This document shows, piece by piece, positions 1 to 6,128 of a stretch of 7,294 nt of DNA. Positions within the stretch are counted from its first letter, which is position 1. Every line of letters starts with the position of its first letter. The stretch is from Actinomycetota bacterium (lineage in GTDB: Bacteria > Actinomycetota > Humimicrobiia > Humimicrobiales > Humimicrobiaceae). The notes below the pieces were generated by a model. That model saw only the letters and a list, made by a program, of their open reading frames with translations. It was not told the origin of the DNA and made no database searches. The DNA is taken from positions 1-7,294 of the forward strand of contig JAMDDL010000129.1 in NCBI GenBank assembly GCA_023488645.1, read 5' to 3'. The translations under genes were made by a program, and so were the position numbers.

Positions 1-1
1 T

Positions 2-304
2 GTAAAAGAACGCGAAGGAATGATTGAAGAAGCCAGAAGACAGTCTGAAAGAATTTTAAGGGAAGCAAAAGAACGTTCGGAAATACTTGTAAGCGAAACT
101 GAAATACTAAAAAATGCTACCAGAAAGGCGGAAGATTTGTTGTCAATGGCTGAAGCTAAGTCAAGAACGATCAGGCTTGAAGCTGAAGATTATGCTGATG
201 AAAAACTTGCAGGACTGGAGGCTGCTCTTCATAAAATTCTTGCTGCCATAGAAAAAGGCAGGGAACAATTTAAATCTTCTATTTCCTCTGAAAACAAAGA
301 ATAA
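2..304 (+). CDS. C-terminal part of a coiled-coil protein, DivIVA/SepIVA-like (5' truncated)
   Basis: The reading frame is open to the left edge of the window (codon phase begins at base 2), so the ATG at 20 is probably an internal methionine. About 100 residues are visible. Nearly all are charged, Ala/Glu/Lys/Arg-rich helix with heptad-like spacing (for example EEARRQSERILREAKERSE), followed by a short polar tail. There is no enzymatic motif, cysteine or membrane segment. In Actinomycetota and some other Gram-positives, a coiled-coil protein of this type (variously annotated as DivIVA-domain protein, SepIVA, or 'ATP synthase subunit B-like') lies upstream of the rpmF/rnc block, and this position is the main reason for the call. 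A role in cell division or envelope growth is inferred only from that relationship. The N-terminal DivIVA-type domain, if present, lies outside the window. Coiled coils resemble one another easily, so family assignment is weak, although the gene itself looks real. Confidence 0.6.
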   Translation, partial: VKEREGMIEEARRQSERILREAKERSEILVSETEILKNATRKAEDLLSMAEAKSRTIRLEAEDYADEKLAGLEAALHKILAAIEKGREQFKSSISSENKE

Positions 305-397
305 ATTAAGATTTATAATAATAAATAATATAAAAGATAGTAAGGAAGTTTTTTTCAACCAATCAGCTCTGCCAGGTGAATTTTCTTTTGTATTTAG

Positions 398-459
398 TTG
401 CATAATAAAACTTTTATGATATATTGTAGAGTTTGATTTACAATCAAATTATTTATATT
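398..459 (+). promoter_or_regulatory. Candidate promoter region upstream of rpmF
   Basis: This is the most promoter-like stretch in the 186-nt gap. Two sigma-70-type readings are possible. One is TTGCAT (398-403), 16 nt, TATATT (420-425). The other is TTGATT (433-438), 15 nt, TATATT (454-459). Both -10 boxes match TATAAT at 5 of 6 positions, while the -35 boxes are weaker (3 and 4 of 6). Either would give a short leader before the AGGAGG at 476-481. AT-rich DNA produces such matches by chance, so this is only a candidate. The rest of the gap (305-397) holds no convincing gene. Confidence 0.3.
432..448. promoter_or_regulatory. Perfect 17-bp palindrome, candidate operator
   Basis: The sequence TTTGATT-TAC-AATCAAA is a perfect inverted repeat with 7-bp arms and a 3-nt centre. 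It overlaps the -35 of one candidate rpmF promoter and would lie around the start site of the other, both normal operator positions. The TTTGA...TCAAA half-sites recall the FabT (MarR family) operator of streptococcal fatty-acid genes, though the half-sites here are 4 nt further apart. The downstream genes include plsX and acpP. No regulator is encoded in the window, so the operator role is inference. Confidence 0.35.
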
Positions 460-475
460 AAATATTAACTTTATC

Positions 476-481
476 AGGAGG
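476..481 (+). promoter_or_regulatory. Shine-Dalgarno site that fixes the TTG start of rpmF
   Basis: A perfect AGGAGG ends 9 nt before the TTG at 491. No ATG or GTG gives a full-length L32, and the TTG is followed directly by the family's invariant AVPK start. Confidence 0.8.
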
Positions 482-490
482 ACGACATAA

Positions 491-700
491 TTGGCTGTTC
501 CAAAGGGTAATACATCCAAATCAAAAAGAGACAAAAGAAGGACTCATGACAAACTGACACCTGTTAACATTGTCGAATGTCCAAGATGCCATGCTAAAAA
601 GCTTGCTCACCGGGTATGCTTAAACTGCGGTTATTATAATAGCAGGCTGGTACTAAAACCAAAAGAAAAGAAAAAAGCTGCTGCTGCTTCATCCAAATAA
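491..700 (+). CDS. rpmF: 50S ribosomal protein L32
   Basis: This is bL32, a small zinc-ribbon protein of the large ribosomal subunit. The 69 residues begin with the characteristic AVPK segment after the initiator, then a basic Lys/Arg-rich stretch (KSKRDKRRTHDK, residues 10-21). A four-cysteine zinc ribbon follows: C30-P-R-C33 and C43-L-N-C46. It is therefore the zinc-binding form rather than the cysteine-free paralogue some bacteria induce under zinc starvation. The C-terminus is a lysine run followed by four alanines encoded by identical GCT codons. Length is close to the family norm of about 55-70. The start is TTG, supported by AGGAGG nine bases upstream. The usual upstream neighbour, a DUF177/YceD-family gene, is missing here, and plsX, usually directly downstream, is displaced by two acetyl-CoA genes. 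Confidence 0.96.
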   Translation: MAVPKGNTSKSKRDKRRTHDKLTPVNIVECPRCHAKKLAHRVCLNCGYYNSRLVLKPKEKKKAAAASSK

Positions 701-752
701 TCTGTAAATAAAAACAATATTTTTTTGCAGATAATTTTTATTAAAAAATTAT
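701..752 (+). repeat. Two adjoining AU-rich inverted repeats between rpmF and the acetate-CoA ligase gene
   Basis: An imperfect hairpin runs from TCTG (701-704) to CAGA (728-731), with a U-G pair, A-U pairs and one U-U mismatch inside. A second, perfect repeat has 9-bp arms ATAATTTTT (731-739) and AAAAATTAT (744-752) around ATTA. Both start just after the rpmF stop codon. Neither is a standard intrinsic terminator, because the stems lack GC and the seven-T run (720-726) lies inside the first hairpin rather than after a strong stem. They could mark an RNA processing site or a weak pause, or may only reflect base composition. Confidence 0.25.
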
Positions 753-779
753 TAAGAAAATTTTAACGGAGGATTTTTC

Positions 780-2879
780 ATGAGTTTGGAAAAATTTTTT
801 TGCCCTGATTCTGTAGCAATCATCGGTGCTGCAAGGGAAGAAAAAAAAGTTGGTCATACCATTCTGGATAATATTATTAATTTTGGTTATAAAGGAAAAA
901 TTTTTCCTGTTAACCGCAATGCTGATGAGATTCATGGAATTAAATGCTACAAATCAATTCTTGAAGTGCCGGAGCCGGTTGATCTGGCAGTAATCGTTAT
1001 ACCCAACAAGTATGTTCCGGCTTCACTTGAGGAATGCGGCAAAAAAAATGTAAAAGGGGCAATTATTATTTCTGCCGGCTTTAAGGAAATTGGACCTGAA
1101 GGTGCAATGCTTGAAAATGAGGTTATTAAGATAGGTAAAAAATATGGCATCAGAATTCTTGGACCAAACTGTGTAGGCCTGATTAATTCTTCATGCAAAT
1201 TAAATGCTACTTTTGCTTTGGGTACTCCAACTAATGGGGATATAGCATTTATGTCACAGTCAGGAGCATTAATTACTTCCATTTTGGACTGGGCTTCAAC
1301 ACAGGAAATTCCAATGTCAAAATATGTATCAGTTGGCAACAAAGCTGATATTGCAGAAAAAGATTTATTTGAATTCTGGTTAAAAGATCCAAGCTGCAAA
1401 GTAATAAGCGCATATATTGAAGGAATTAATGACGGTTTAGAGTTTATAGAAATGACTTCAAGGGTAACGAAGAAAAAGCCTGTTGTAGTTGTAAAATCAG
1501 GCAACACAATGGCAGGAGCAAGAGCCGTATCTTCACATACCGGCACTCTTGCAGGTTCAACCAAAGCATATGATTCTGCATTAAAGCAGTCCGGAATTAT
1601 AAGGGCAAGAACTGTCAGAAATATGTTTGATTATGCTACTGCTTTTTCTTACCAGCCGCTGCCCAGGGGAAGGAATGTTGCTATTATTACAAATGCGGGC
1701 GGTCCCGGAATCATGGCAACTGATGCATGCATAGAAAATCATTTAAATCTGGCAACACTTGAAGAAAAAACAGTTGCAAAGCTGAAGGAATTTTTACCTG
1801 TATGTTCTAATTTTCATAATCCTATTGATATTTTAGGAGATGCATTGCCTGAGAGGTATAAAAAAACTCTGGAAGCAATAATGGAAGATAAAAACGTAGA
1901 TGCAGTTATTATCCTTTTAACTCCGCAGGCAATGACACAAATTTTTGAATCTGCGCAGGCAGTAGTTGAAGTGATTAAAAATTCCAGAAGAAAAATTCCA
2001 TGCGTTGCAAGCTTTATGGGCGGCAAGGGAGTTAAGTCAGGGGTTGATTATTTGTTTCATCACAAAGTTCCATGTTATGATATTCCTGAAGGCGCTGTCA
2101 GTACTCTTAATGCAATGATGTGCTATAATGAATGGTTAAACAGAAAAGAAGAAAAAGTTAAAATATTTGATGTTGATAAAAATACTGTTAAGGATATTTT
2201 TGATCTGGCAAGAAAAGAAAAAAGGCTGGAGCTTGGTGAAAATGAATCAAGGAAAGTCCTTAGAGCCTACAAAATAAAAATACCTGTTGCCTGTACGGTA
2301 AAAGATATTCAGACTGCCAGAGAATTCACAAAGGGGACCGGTTATCCTGTAGTTTTGAAAATTGATTCGCCTGATATTCTTCATAAAACCGATGTTGGCG
2401 GCATTAAAGTGGGGATAAGAAATGATGCTGAACTTGAAGAAGGTTTTAATGAAATTATGAATAATGTAAAAACTAAAAAACCTGAAGCAGTCATCAGAGG
2501 CATTTCTATCCAGGAAATGATACAGGGAAAACATGAAACAATAATAGGCGTAAGCAAGGACCCGCAATTCGGACCCATGATCATGTTTGGTCTTGGCGGA
2601 ATTTATGTGGAGATAATGAAGGATGTTACTTTCAGAATTGCACCGGTTACTGAAAGCAATGCAAGAGATATGATTGAGGAAATCAAAACAATCAAGCTTT
2701 TAAAAGGTGCAAGAGGAGCAAAACCTTCAGATATTGACAGTATTGTTGAAACAATCCTGAAGGTTTCACAGCTTGTTACTGATTTTCCGGAAATTATGGA
2801 AATGGATATCAATCCCCTGTTTGTAAAAGCAGAAGGAGAAGGTTCAATAGCCGGGGATGTAAGAATCAGAATTGAATAG
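780..2879 (+). CDS. Acetate-CoA ligase (ADP-forming), single-chain alpha-beta fusion
   Basis: This cytoplasmic enzyme interconverts acetyl-CoA (or another acyl-CoA) + ADP + Pi with the free acid + ATP + CoA. In fermenters it gives one-step ATP synthesis. The 699 residues follow the fused order of the family: a CoA-binding Rossmann domain (about 5-130, with SVAIIGAA near the start and ILGPNCVG at 126-133), a succinyl-CoA-ligase-like domain (about 150-290), a linker domain (about 300-450) and an ATP-grasp domain (about 475-699). The catalytic residues are present: the phosphohistidine in SSHTGT (His253), the supporting Glu in YIEG (Glu214), the second swinging-loop histidine in ILHKTDVGG (His535), and the EMDINP motif (674-679). 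No GNAT acetyltransferase domain is attached, so it is not a Pat-type protein acetyltransferase. GGAGG lies 7 nt before the ATG. Substrate range (acetate, branched or aryl acids) cannot be read from sequence. It shares the strand and a short gap with the DRTGG gene, suggesting co-expression. Confidence 0.92.
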   Translation: MSLEKFFCPDSVAIIGAAREEKKVGHTILDNIINFGYKGKIFPVNRNADEIHGIKCYKSILEVPEPVDLAVIVIPNKYVPASLEECGKKNVKGAIIISAGFKEIGPEGAMLENEVIKIGKKYGIRILGPNCVGLINSSCKLNATFALGTPTNGDIAFMSQSGALITSILDWASTQEIPMSKYVSVGNKADIAEKDLFEFWLKDPSCKVISAYIEGINDGLEFIEMTSRVTKKKPVVVVKSGNTMAGARAVSSHTGTLAGSTKAYDSALKQSGIIRARTVRNMFDYATAFSYQPLPRGRNVAIITNAGGPGIMATDACIENHLNLATLEEKTVAKLKEFLPVCSNFHNPIDILGDALPERYKKTLEAIMEDKNVDAVIILLTPQAMTQIFESAQAVVEVIKNSRRKIPCVASFMGGKGVKSGVDYLFHHKVPCYDIPEGAVSTLNAMMCYNEWLNRKEEKVKIFDVDKNTVKDIFDLARKEKRLELGENESRKVLRAYKIKIPVACTVKDIQTAREFTKGTGYPVVLKIDSPDILHKTDVGGIKVGIRNDAELEEGFNEIMNNVKTKKPEAVIRGISIQEMIQGKHETIIGVSKDPQFGPMIMFGLGGIYVEIMKDVTFRIAPVTESNARDMIEEIKTIKLLKGARGAKPSDIDSIVETILKVSQLVTDFPEIMEMDINPLFVKAEGEGSIAGDVRIRIE

Positions 2880-2924
2880 TAAGACATTTATTGCTTAACT
2901 TTAAAAATAATAAAGGAGGAAAAT

Positions 2925-3986
2925 ATGGTTCCTTTATATTTTGTATCCAATGAAGCTTATTCCGGTAAAAGTTCAATATGTATTGCTCTTGGAAAGATTT
3001 TAATAAAGCGCGGATTAAGGGTTGGCTATATGAAGCCTGCAGGTACTTTACCTGCAAGAATTAAAGGAATTACAGTTGATGAAGATGCCCAGTATATAAA
3101 AGAAGTTCTTGAAATTAAAGATGAACTTGGGGATATCTCACCAATTGTCCTTACAAGGAATTACTACAGGGAAGGGCTTCGCGATGAAGATTTTTCAAAA
3201 AATTTCCTGAATATAATTGAAAAATCATATCAGAAAATCAGGCAAAGCAAGGATATTGTCTTGCTTGAAGGTGCAAAAAATATTGAAAACGGCTTATTCC
3301 TTGGGATTTCTTCAAAAGAAATATGTGCACGTTTAAAGGCAAAAGCTATACTGATAATGAAATATTCAAGTGAAATTGTTGATACCGTTCTGCTTGCAAA
3401 GGAGTATATGGGAGAATGTTTAGGTGGAATTATTATAAACTGGATACCTCAAAATCAGACAGAATATATTAACGATCTTATACTGCCTTACTTTGCAAAG
3501 AAGGAAATAACTGTTTTTGGCTGTATATACCTTGATAAGACATTATCATCTGTAACAATAAAGGAAATTGCCGATCTGATTGAAGGTAAAATAATAAGTG
3601 CAAAAAATAAGGTTGATGAGCTTATTACTTCATTTATGATAGGAGCAATGAGCGAGGAGCAGGCGCTTTCCTATTTCAGGAAACAGGCTGATAAAGCAGT
3701 TATTACCGGCGGTGACAGGGCGGATGTTCAGCTTGCCGCACTTGAAACTGATACAAAGTGTCTGATACTTACAGGTAATTTTCAGCCGCCTACAGTGGTA
3801 ACAAGCAGAGCTGAAGAACTTGGGGTACCCATAGTATTAGTTCCATTTGATACTTTAACAACCATGGAAAAAATAAATGAAATTATGGGAAGGGTAAGAT
3901 TTCATGAATTTACAAAAATTGATAAAATAATAGAAGTTGTCAGCAGCCATATTAATATAGACCTGTTAATAAATTTATCAAAGTAA
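2925..3986 (+). CDS. BioD-like P-loop / DRTGG-domain protein (phosphotransacetylase N-terminal-like, no PTA domain)
   Basis: The 353 residues have two parts. Residues 1-210 resemble the dethiobiotin-synthetase/CobB-like P-loop fold: a degenerate Walker A (SNEAYSGKSS, 8-17), MKPAG at 36-40 in the position where BioD-like proteins bind substrate or metal, a DIVLLEGAKN segment (110-119) typical of the second acidic motif, and a GGIIINW strand (167-173). Residues about 215-330 match a DRTGG domain, with AVITGGDRADVQLAAL at 258-273. The same two domains form the N-terminal, regulatory part of long phosphotransacetylases such as E. coli Pta, but the catalytic PTA/PTB domain is absent and the frame ends cleanly. 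Being 45 nt after the ADP-forming acetate-CoA ligase suggests a role with that enzyme, such as nucleotide or metabolite sensing. That role is inference. AAAGGAGG lies 5 nt before the ATG. The product is cytoplasmic, with no signal or membrane segment seen. Confidence 0.82.
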   Translation: MVPLYFVSNEAYSGKSSICIALGKILIKRGLRVGYMKPAGTLPARIKGITVDEDAQYIKEVLEIKDELGDISPIVLTRNYYREGLRDEDFSKNFLNIIEKSYQKIRQSKDIVLLEGAKNIENGLFLGISSKEICARLKAKAILIMKYSSEIVDTVLLAKEYMGECLGGIIINWIPQNQTEYINDLILPYFAKKEITVFGCIYLDKTLSSVTIKEIADLIEGKIISAKNKVDELITSFMIGAMSEEQALSYFRKQADKAVITGGDRADVQLAALETDTKCLILTGNFQPPTVVTSRAEELGVPIVLVPFDTLTTMEKINEIMGRVRFHEFTKIDKIIEVVSSHINIDLLINLSK

Positions 3987-4024
3987 TACAAATTATTAAA
4001 TTCTAAAACAACCTTAAAATAATA

Positions 4025-5020
4025 TTGAATGAATCGGTAATAATTGATGCAATGGGTGGAGATTATGCTCCAATGGAAATATTAAAGGGAGCATATGATG
4101 CTTATTTAAGATATAATACATCAATAATTTTAGTCGGCAGCAAAGATAAGATAAAAAAAAATGCGTCTGATTTAAATATTGATTTAAATGTTTTTAAAAT
4201 TATTGATGCAAGACAGGAAGTTTTAATGAATGATCATCCTGGCGATGTGGTCAAGAATAAAAAGGAAAGTTCGATTTTTATTGGAACAAAACTTCTTTCA
4301 GAAAACAGGAACCGGGCTTTTATTTCAGCAGGAAATACAGGAGCCGTAATGGCTTGTTCGTTATTTAATGTAAAAAGACTGGAAGGAGTTTTAAGACCTG
4401 CAATAGCTATAATAATCCCGCTGGCTGAAAATCCCATTGTTTTAATAGATGCAGGAGCCAATGCTGACTGTAAACCCCAATATTTAAAACAATTTGCATT
4501 TATGGGCAAAATTTTTTCACAAAAAATTTTAAATATCGGCAATCCAAAAGTTGGCCTGATAAATGTCGGCAGTGAAGAAGGCAAGGGAAATGAGCTTTCA
4601 ATAAAATCATTTGATTTATTAAAAGAATTTAAAGAAATTAATTTTCAGGGAAATATTGAAGGGAGAGATTTATTTAACGGTTCAGTTGATGTTGCAGTTT
4701 GTGATGGTTTTACGGGAAATATATTATTAAAATCTATAGAAGGAATGGCAGAATTATTTTTCAGCGAAATCAAACAAGTTCTGACTGCGAATTTTAAGTT
4801 TAAAGTTTGTGCTGCAATTTTAAAGGAACCTTTTAAAAATATGAAAAAGAAGTTTGATTATGAGGAATATGGAGGGGCATTTTTAATTGGTATTAACGGT
4901 ATTGTAATTATTGCTCATGGAAGTTCAAAAGCTAAAGCAATAACCAATGCTGTCAGGGTTGCAATTGAAGGACAGAAAGGCAATATAGTTGAAAATATTG
5001 CAAAAGAATTTAATAATTAA
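4025..5020 (+). CDS. plsX: Phosphate acyltransferase PlsX (acyl-ACP:phosphate)
   Basis: PlsX converts acyl-ACP and phosphate to acyl-phosphate, the donor used by PlsY in the first step of phosphatidic acid synthesis at the membrane. The 331 residues match the usual length and carry the family motifs in order: DAMGGDYAP (8-16), SAGNTGA (101-107), IDAGAN (141-146), NVGSEEGKGNE (180-190), EGRDLFNG (212-219) and CDGFTGN (226-232). The start must be near the TTG at 4025, because an in-frame stop lies at 4004-4006 and the next ATG (4052) would cut into the first motif. The 38-nt gap after the upstream gene contains no G, so there is no Shine-Dalgarno site. Initiation on an unstructured AU leader or by coupling to upstream translation is likely. 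It precedes acpP, whose product carries its substrate. No other fatty-acid synthesis gene (fabD, fabG, fabH) lies between them. Confidence 0.95.
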   Translation: MNESVIIDAMGGDYAPMEILKGAYDAYLRYNTSIILVGSKDKIKKNASDLNIDLNVFKIIDARQEVLMNDHPGDVVKNKKESSIFIGTKLLSENRNRAFISAGNTGAVMACSLFNVKRLEGVLRPAIAIIIPLAENPIVLIDAGANADCKPQYLKQFAFMGKIFSQKILNIGNPKVGLINVGSEEGKGNELSIKSFDLLKEFKEINFQGNIEGRDLFNGSVDVAVCDGFTGNILLKSIEGMAELFFSEIKQVLTANFKFKVCAAILKEPFKNMKKKFDYEEYGGAFLIGINGIVIIAHGSSKAKAITNAVRVAIEGQKGNIVENIAKEFNN

Positions 5021-5025
5021 TAAAA

Positions 5026-5051
5026 TTGTGAAAACCTATTTTAATTCACAA
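5026..5051 (+). promoter_or_regulatory. Inverted repeat just upstream of the acpP Shine-Dalgarno site
   Basis: Perfect 7-bp arms TTGTGAA (5026-5032) and TTCACAA (5045-5051) enclose a 12-nt loop and end 3 nt before the AGGAGG (5055-5060) of acpP. As RNA it forms a modest hairpin directly before the ribosome-binding site. As DNA it could be a dyad operator. TGTGA/TCACA is reminiscent of CRP half-sites, but the 14-nt spacing instead of 6 rules out a standard CRP site. There is no T-run, so it is not a terminator. A 5'-end stabilising hairpin allowing high acpP expression is one possibility. Confidence 0.35.
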
Positions 5052-5064
5052 ACCAGGAGGAATA

Positions 5065-5298
5065 ATGGAAAATTTTGAAAAAGTAAAAGAAATTTTAGTT
5101 GATGTTCTTGGAGTAAATGCAGACGATGTTAAACCGGAAAGTAAATTTGTTGATGATTTAGGAGCAGACTCTCTTGATTTGGTGGAGCTTATTATGTCCC
5201 TTGAAGATAAATTTCAGATTGAAATCAGCGATACAGATGCTGAAAAAATAATAACTGTTCAGGATGTCCTGGATTATATAGATAAGCATTCAAAGTAA
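5065..5298 (+). CDS. acpP: Acyl carrier protein
   Basis: This 77-residue acidic protein carries growing acyl chains in type II fatty-acid synthesis. The attachment site for 4'-phosphopantetheine is Ser36 in GADSLD (33-38), with the typical helix II continuation LVELIMSLEDKF after it. Helix I is present near the N-terminus (FEKVKEILVDVLGV) and the C-terminal helix is VQDVLDYID. Length and acidity are standard for the family. The start ATG has AGGAGG 4 nt upstream. Its neighbours fit: plsX uses acyl-ACP, and acpP-rnc adjacency is common in bacteria. A PKS or other specialised carrier is unlikely given this context and the close match to housekeeping AcpP. An inverted repeat lies just upstream of its ribosome-binding site. 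Confidence 0.96.
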   Translation: MENFEKVKEILVDVLGVNADDVKPESKFVDDLGADSLDLVELIMSLEDKFQIEISDTDAEKIITVQDVLDYIDKHSK

Positions 5299-5325
5299 TT
5301 GCTTTTTAATTAAACAGGTTTAAAG

Positions 5326-6030
5326 ATGTATGAAGAAGGTCTTTTTACAAAGAAAATTTTGCTCTGGCTTTATAAATTAAAAATAATCCCGAATGATCTT
5401 AACATATATTATTTAAGCCTTACACACAGGTCTTTTGCACATCAGATAAATAAAAATTCCCGCGGAAATGAGCAACTAGAATTTTTAGGTGATTCTGTCC
5501 TCTCATTTATTATTACTACATATCTGTTTGAAAACTACGGCAGTCTTTCTGAAGGTAAACTTGCCAAAATACGTTCATATTTGATAAAAAAATCCACACT
5601 TGCACTTTATGCACTGGAAATTAATTTAAGCGAATATATCCTTTTAAGTGAAAATGAGGAAATGTGTGAAGGAAGAAAAAAGGAATCAATTATAGCAGAC
5701 TGTTTTGAGGCATTTATGAGTGCTGTTTTTATTGACAAAGGTATTGATTTTACAAAAAAATGGTTTTTGGATTTATTTAAACCTTTCGTTGAGGAAAGCA
5801 TAAAGAATCAGGAAATATTTGACTATAAGACCTATCTTCAGGAAATTATTCAATCAAGGGGACTTCCCCTTGTAAAATACAAACTTGCCAGTGCTGAAGG
5901 CCCGGATCATGATAAAATGTTTCATTCTGCAGCAATGCTTGGGGATGAGATAATAGGTATTGGTTCAGGTAAAAGCAAAAAAGATTCGGAACAGCTTGCT
6001 GCAAAAAATGCAATTGATAAATATATTTAA
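5326..6030 (+). CDS. rnc: Ribonuclease III
   Basis: RNase III cuts double-stranded RNA, for example in rRNA precursor maturation and mRNA turnover, as a cytoplasmic homodimer. The 234 residues comprise an endonuclease domain (about 8-157) and a C-terminal double-stranded RNA-binding domain (about 165-234). The signature NEQLEFLGDSVL occupies 48-59 and supplies Glu49, Glu52 and Asp56. The second metal-binding pair is in IADCFEAF, Asp125 and Glu128, so the complete acidic active site is present. The RNA-binding domain begins FDYKTYLQE and ends with the KKDSEQLAAKNAIDKY helix that includes the basic KK tip. Length is normal. The ATG has only a weak AGG (5316-5318) upstream, 27 nt after acpP, so translation may be partly coupled. 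The nearby ATG at 5330 is out of frame. Confidence 0.96.
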   Translation: MYEEGLFTKKILLWLYKLKIIPNDLNIYYLSLTHRSFAHQINKNSRGNEQLEFLGDSVLSFIITTYLFENYGSLSEGKLAKIRSYLIKKSTLALYALEINLSEYILLSENEEMCEGRKKESIIADCFEAFMSAVFIDKGIDFTKKWFLDLFKPFVEESIKNQEIFDYKTYLQEIIQSRGLPLVKYKLASAEGPDHDKMFHSAAMLGDEIIGIGSGKSKKDSEQLAAKNAIDKYI

Positions 6031-6115
6031 AGAATATTTAAAGACAGGCAGGTTTATATAAAATAAACTGACAGCGGGAACTTTTAAAATAATTTCTTAA
6101 AAATTTTAAGTAAAA

Positions 6116-6120
6116 AAGGA
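6116..6120 (+). promoter_or_regulatory. Shine-Dalgarno site supporting the TTG start of smc
   Basis: AAGGA ends 8 nt before the TTG at 6129. The protein from that TTG begins MYLKNIHLRGFKSF, the exact beginning expected of SMC, and no ATG or GTG is available near it in frame. Confidence 0.65.
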
Positions 6121-6128
6121 AAAACTTC

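Noticed and set aside
161..403. Minus-strand 80-residue open frame crossing the coiled-coil gene end and the gap
   Set aside because: The translation is a low-complexity Phe/Leu/Ile/Asn/Lys mixture typical of the reverse complement of AT-rich DNA. It overlaps a better + strand gene and has no family resemblance.
306..419. Short + strand open frame in the gap (segment reading KEVFFNQSALPGEFSF)
   Set aside because: It has no ATG, GTG or TTG start with a ribosome-binding site, is under 40 residues and resembles no family I know. I considered it as a DUF177 remnant but saw no matching motif.
720..726. Run of seven T after rpmF as an intrinsic terminator
   Set aside because: There is no GC-rich stem upstream of the T-run, and the run is itself inside a weak hairpin.
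947..1564. Long minus-strand frame (205 residues) within the acetate-CoA ligase gene
   Set aside because: It is a shadow of the + strand coding sequence, which carries all catalytic motifs. The antisense translation shows no domain.
780..2879. Pat-type protein lysine acetyltransferase
   Set aside because: That family carries an added GNAT domain. This protein ends at the ATP-grasp domain and retains the catalytic histidines.
5027..5050. CRP/FNR-type binding site upstream of acpP
   Set aside because: The TGTGA and TCACA halves are separated by 14 nt instead of 6, so they do not fit a CRP dimer.
6052..6110. AT-rich dyads between rnc and smc (GTTTAT/ATAAAC at 6052-6068 and CTTAAA/TTTAAG at 6096-6110) and CTGACA at 6068-6073 as a -35 box
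   Set aside because: The arms are 6 bp and nearly all A/T, so expected by chance here. The CTGACA has no -10 at acceptable spacing (TAAAAT lies only 11 nt away).
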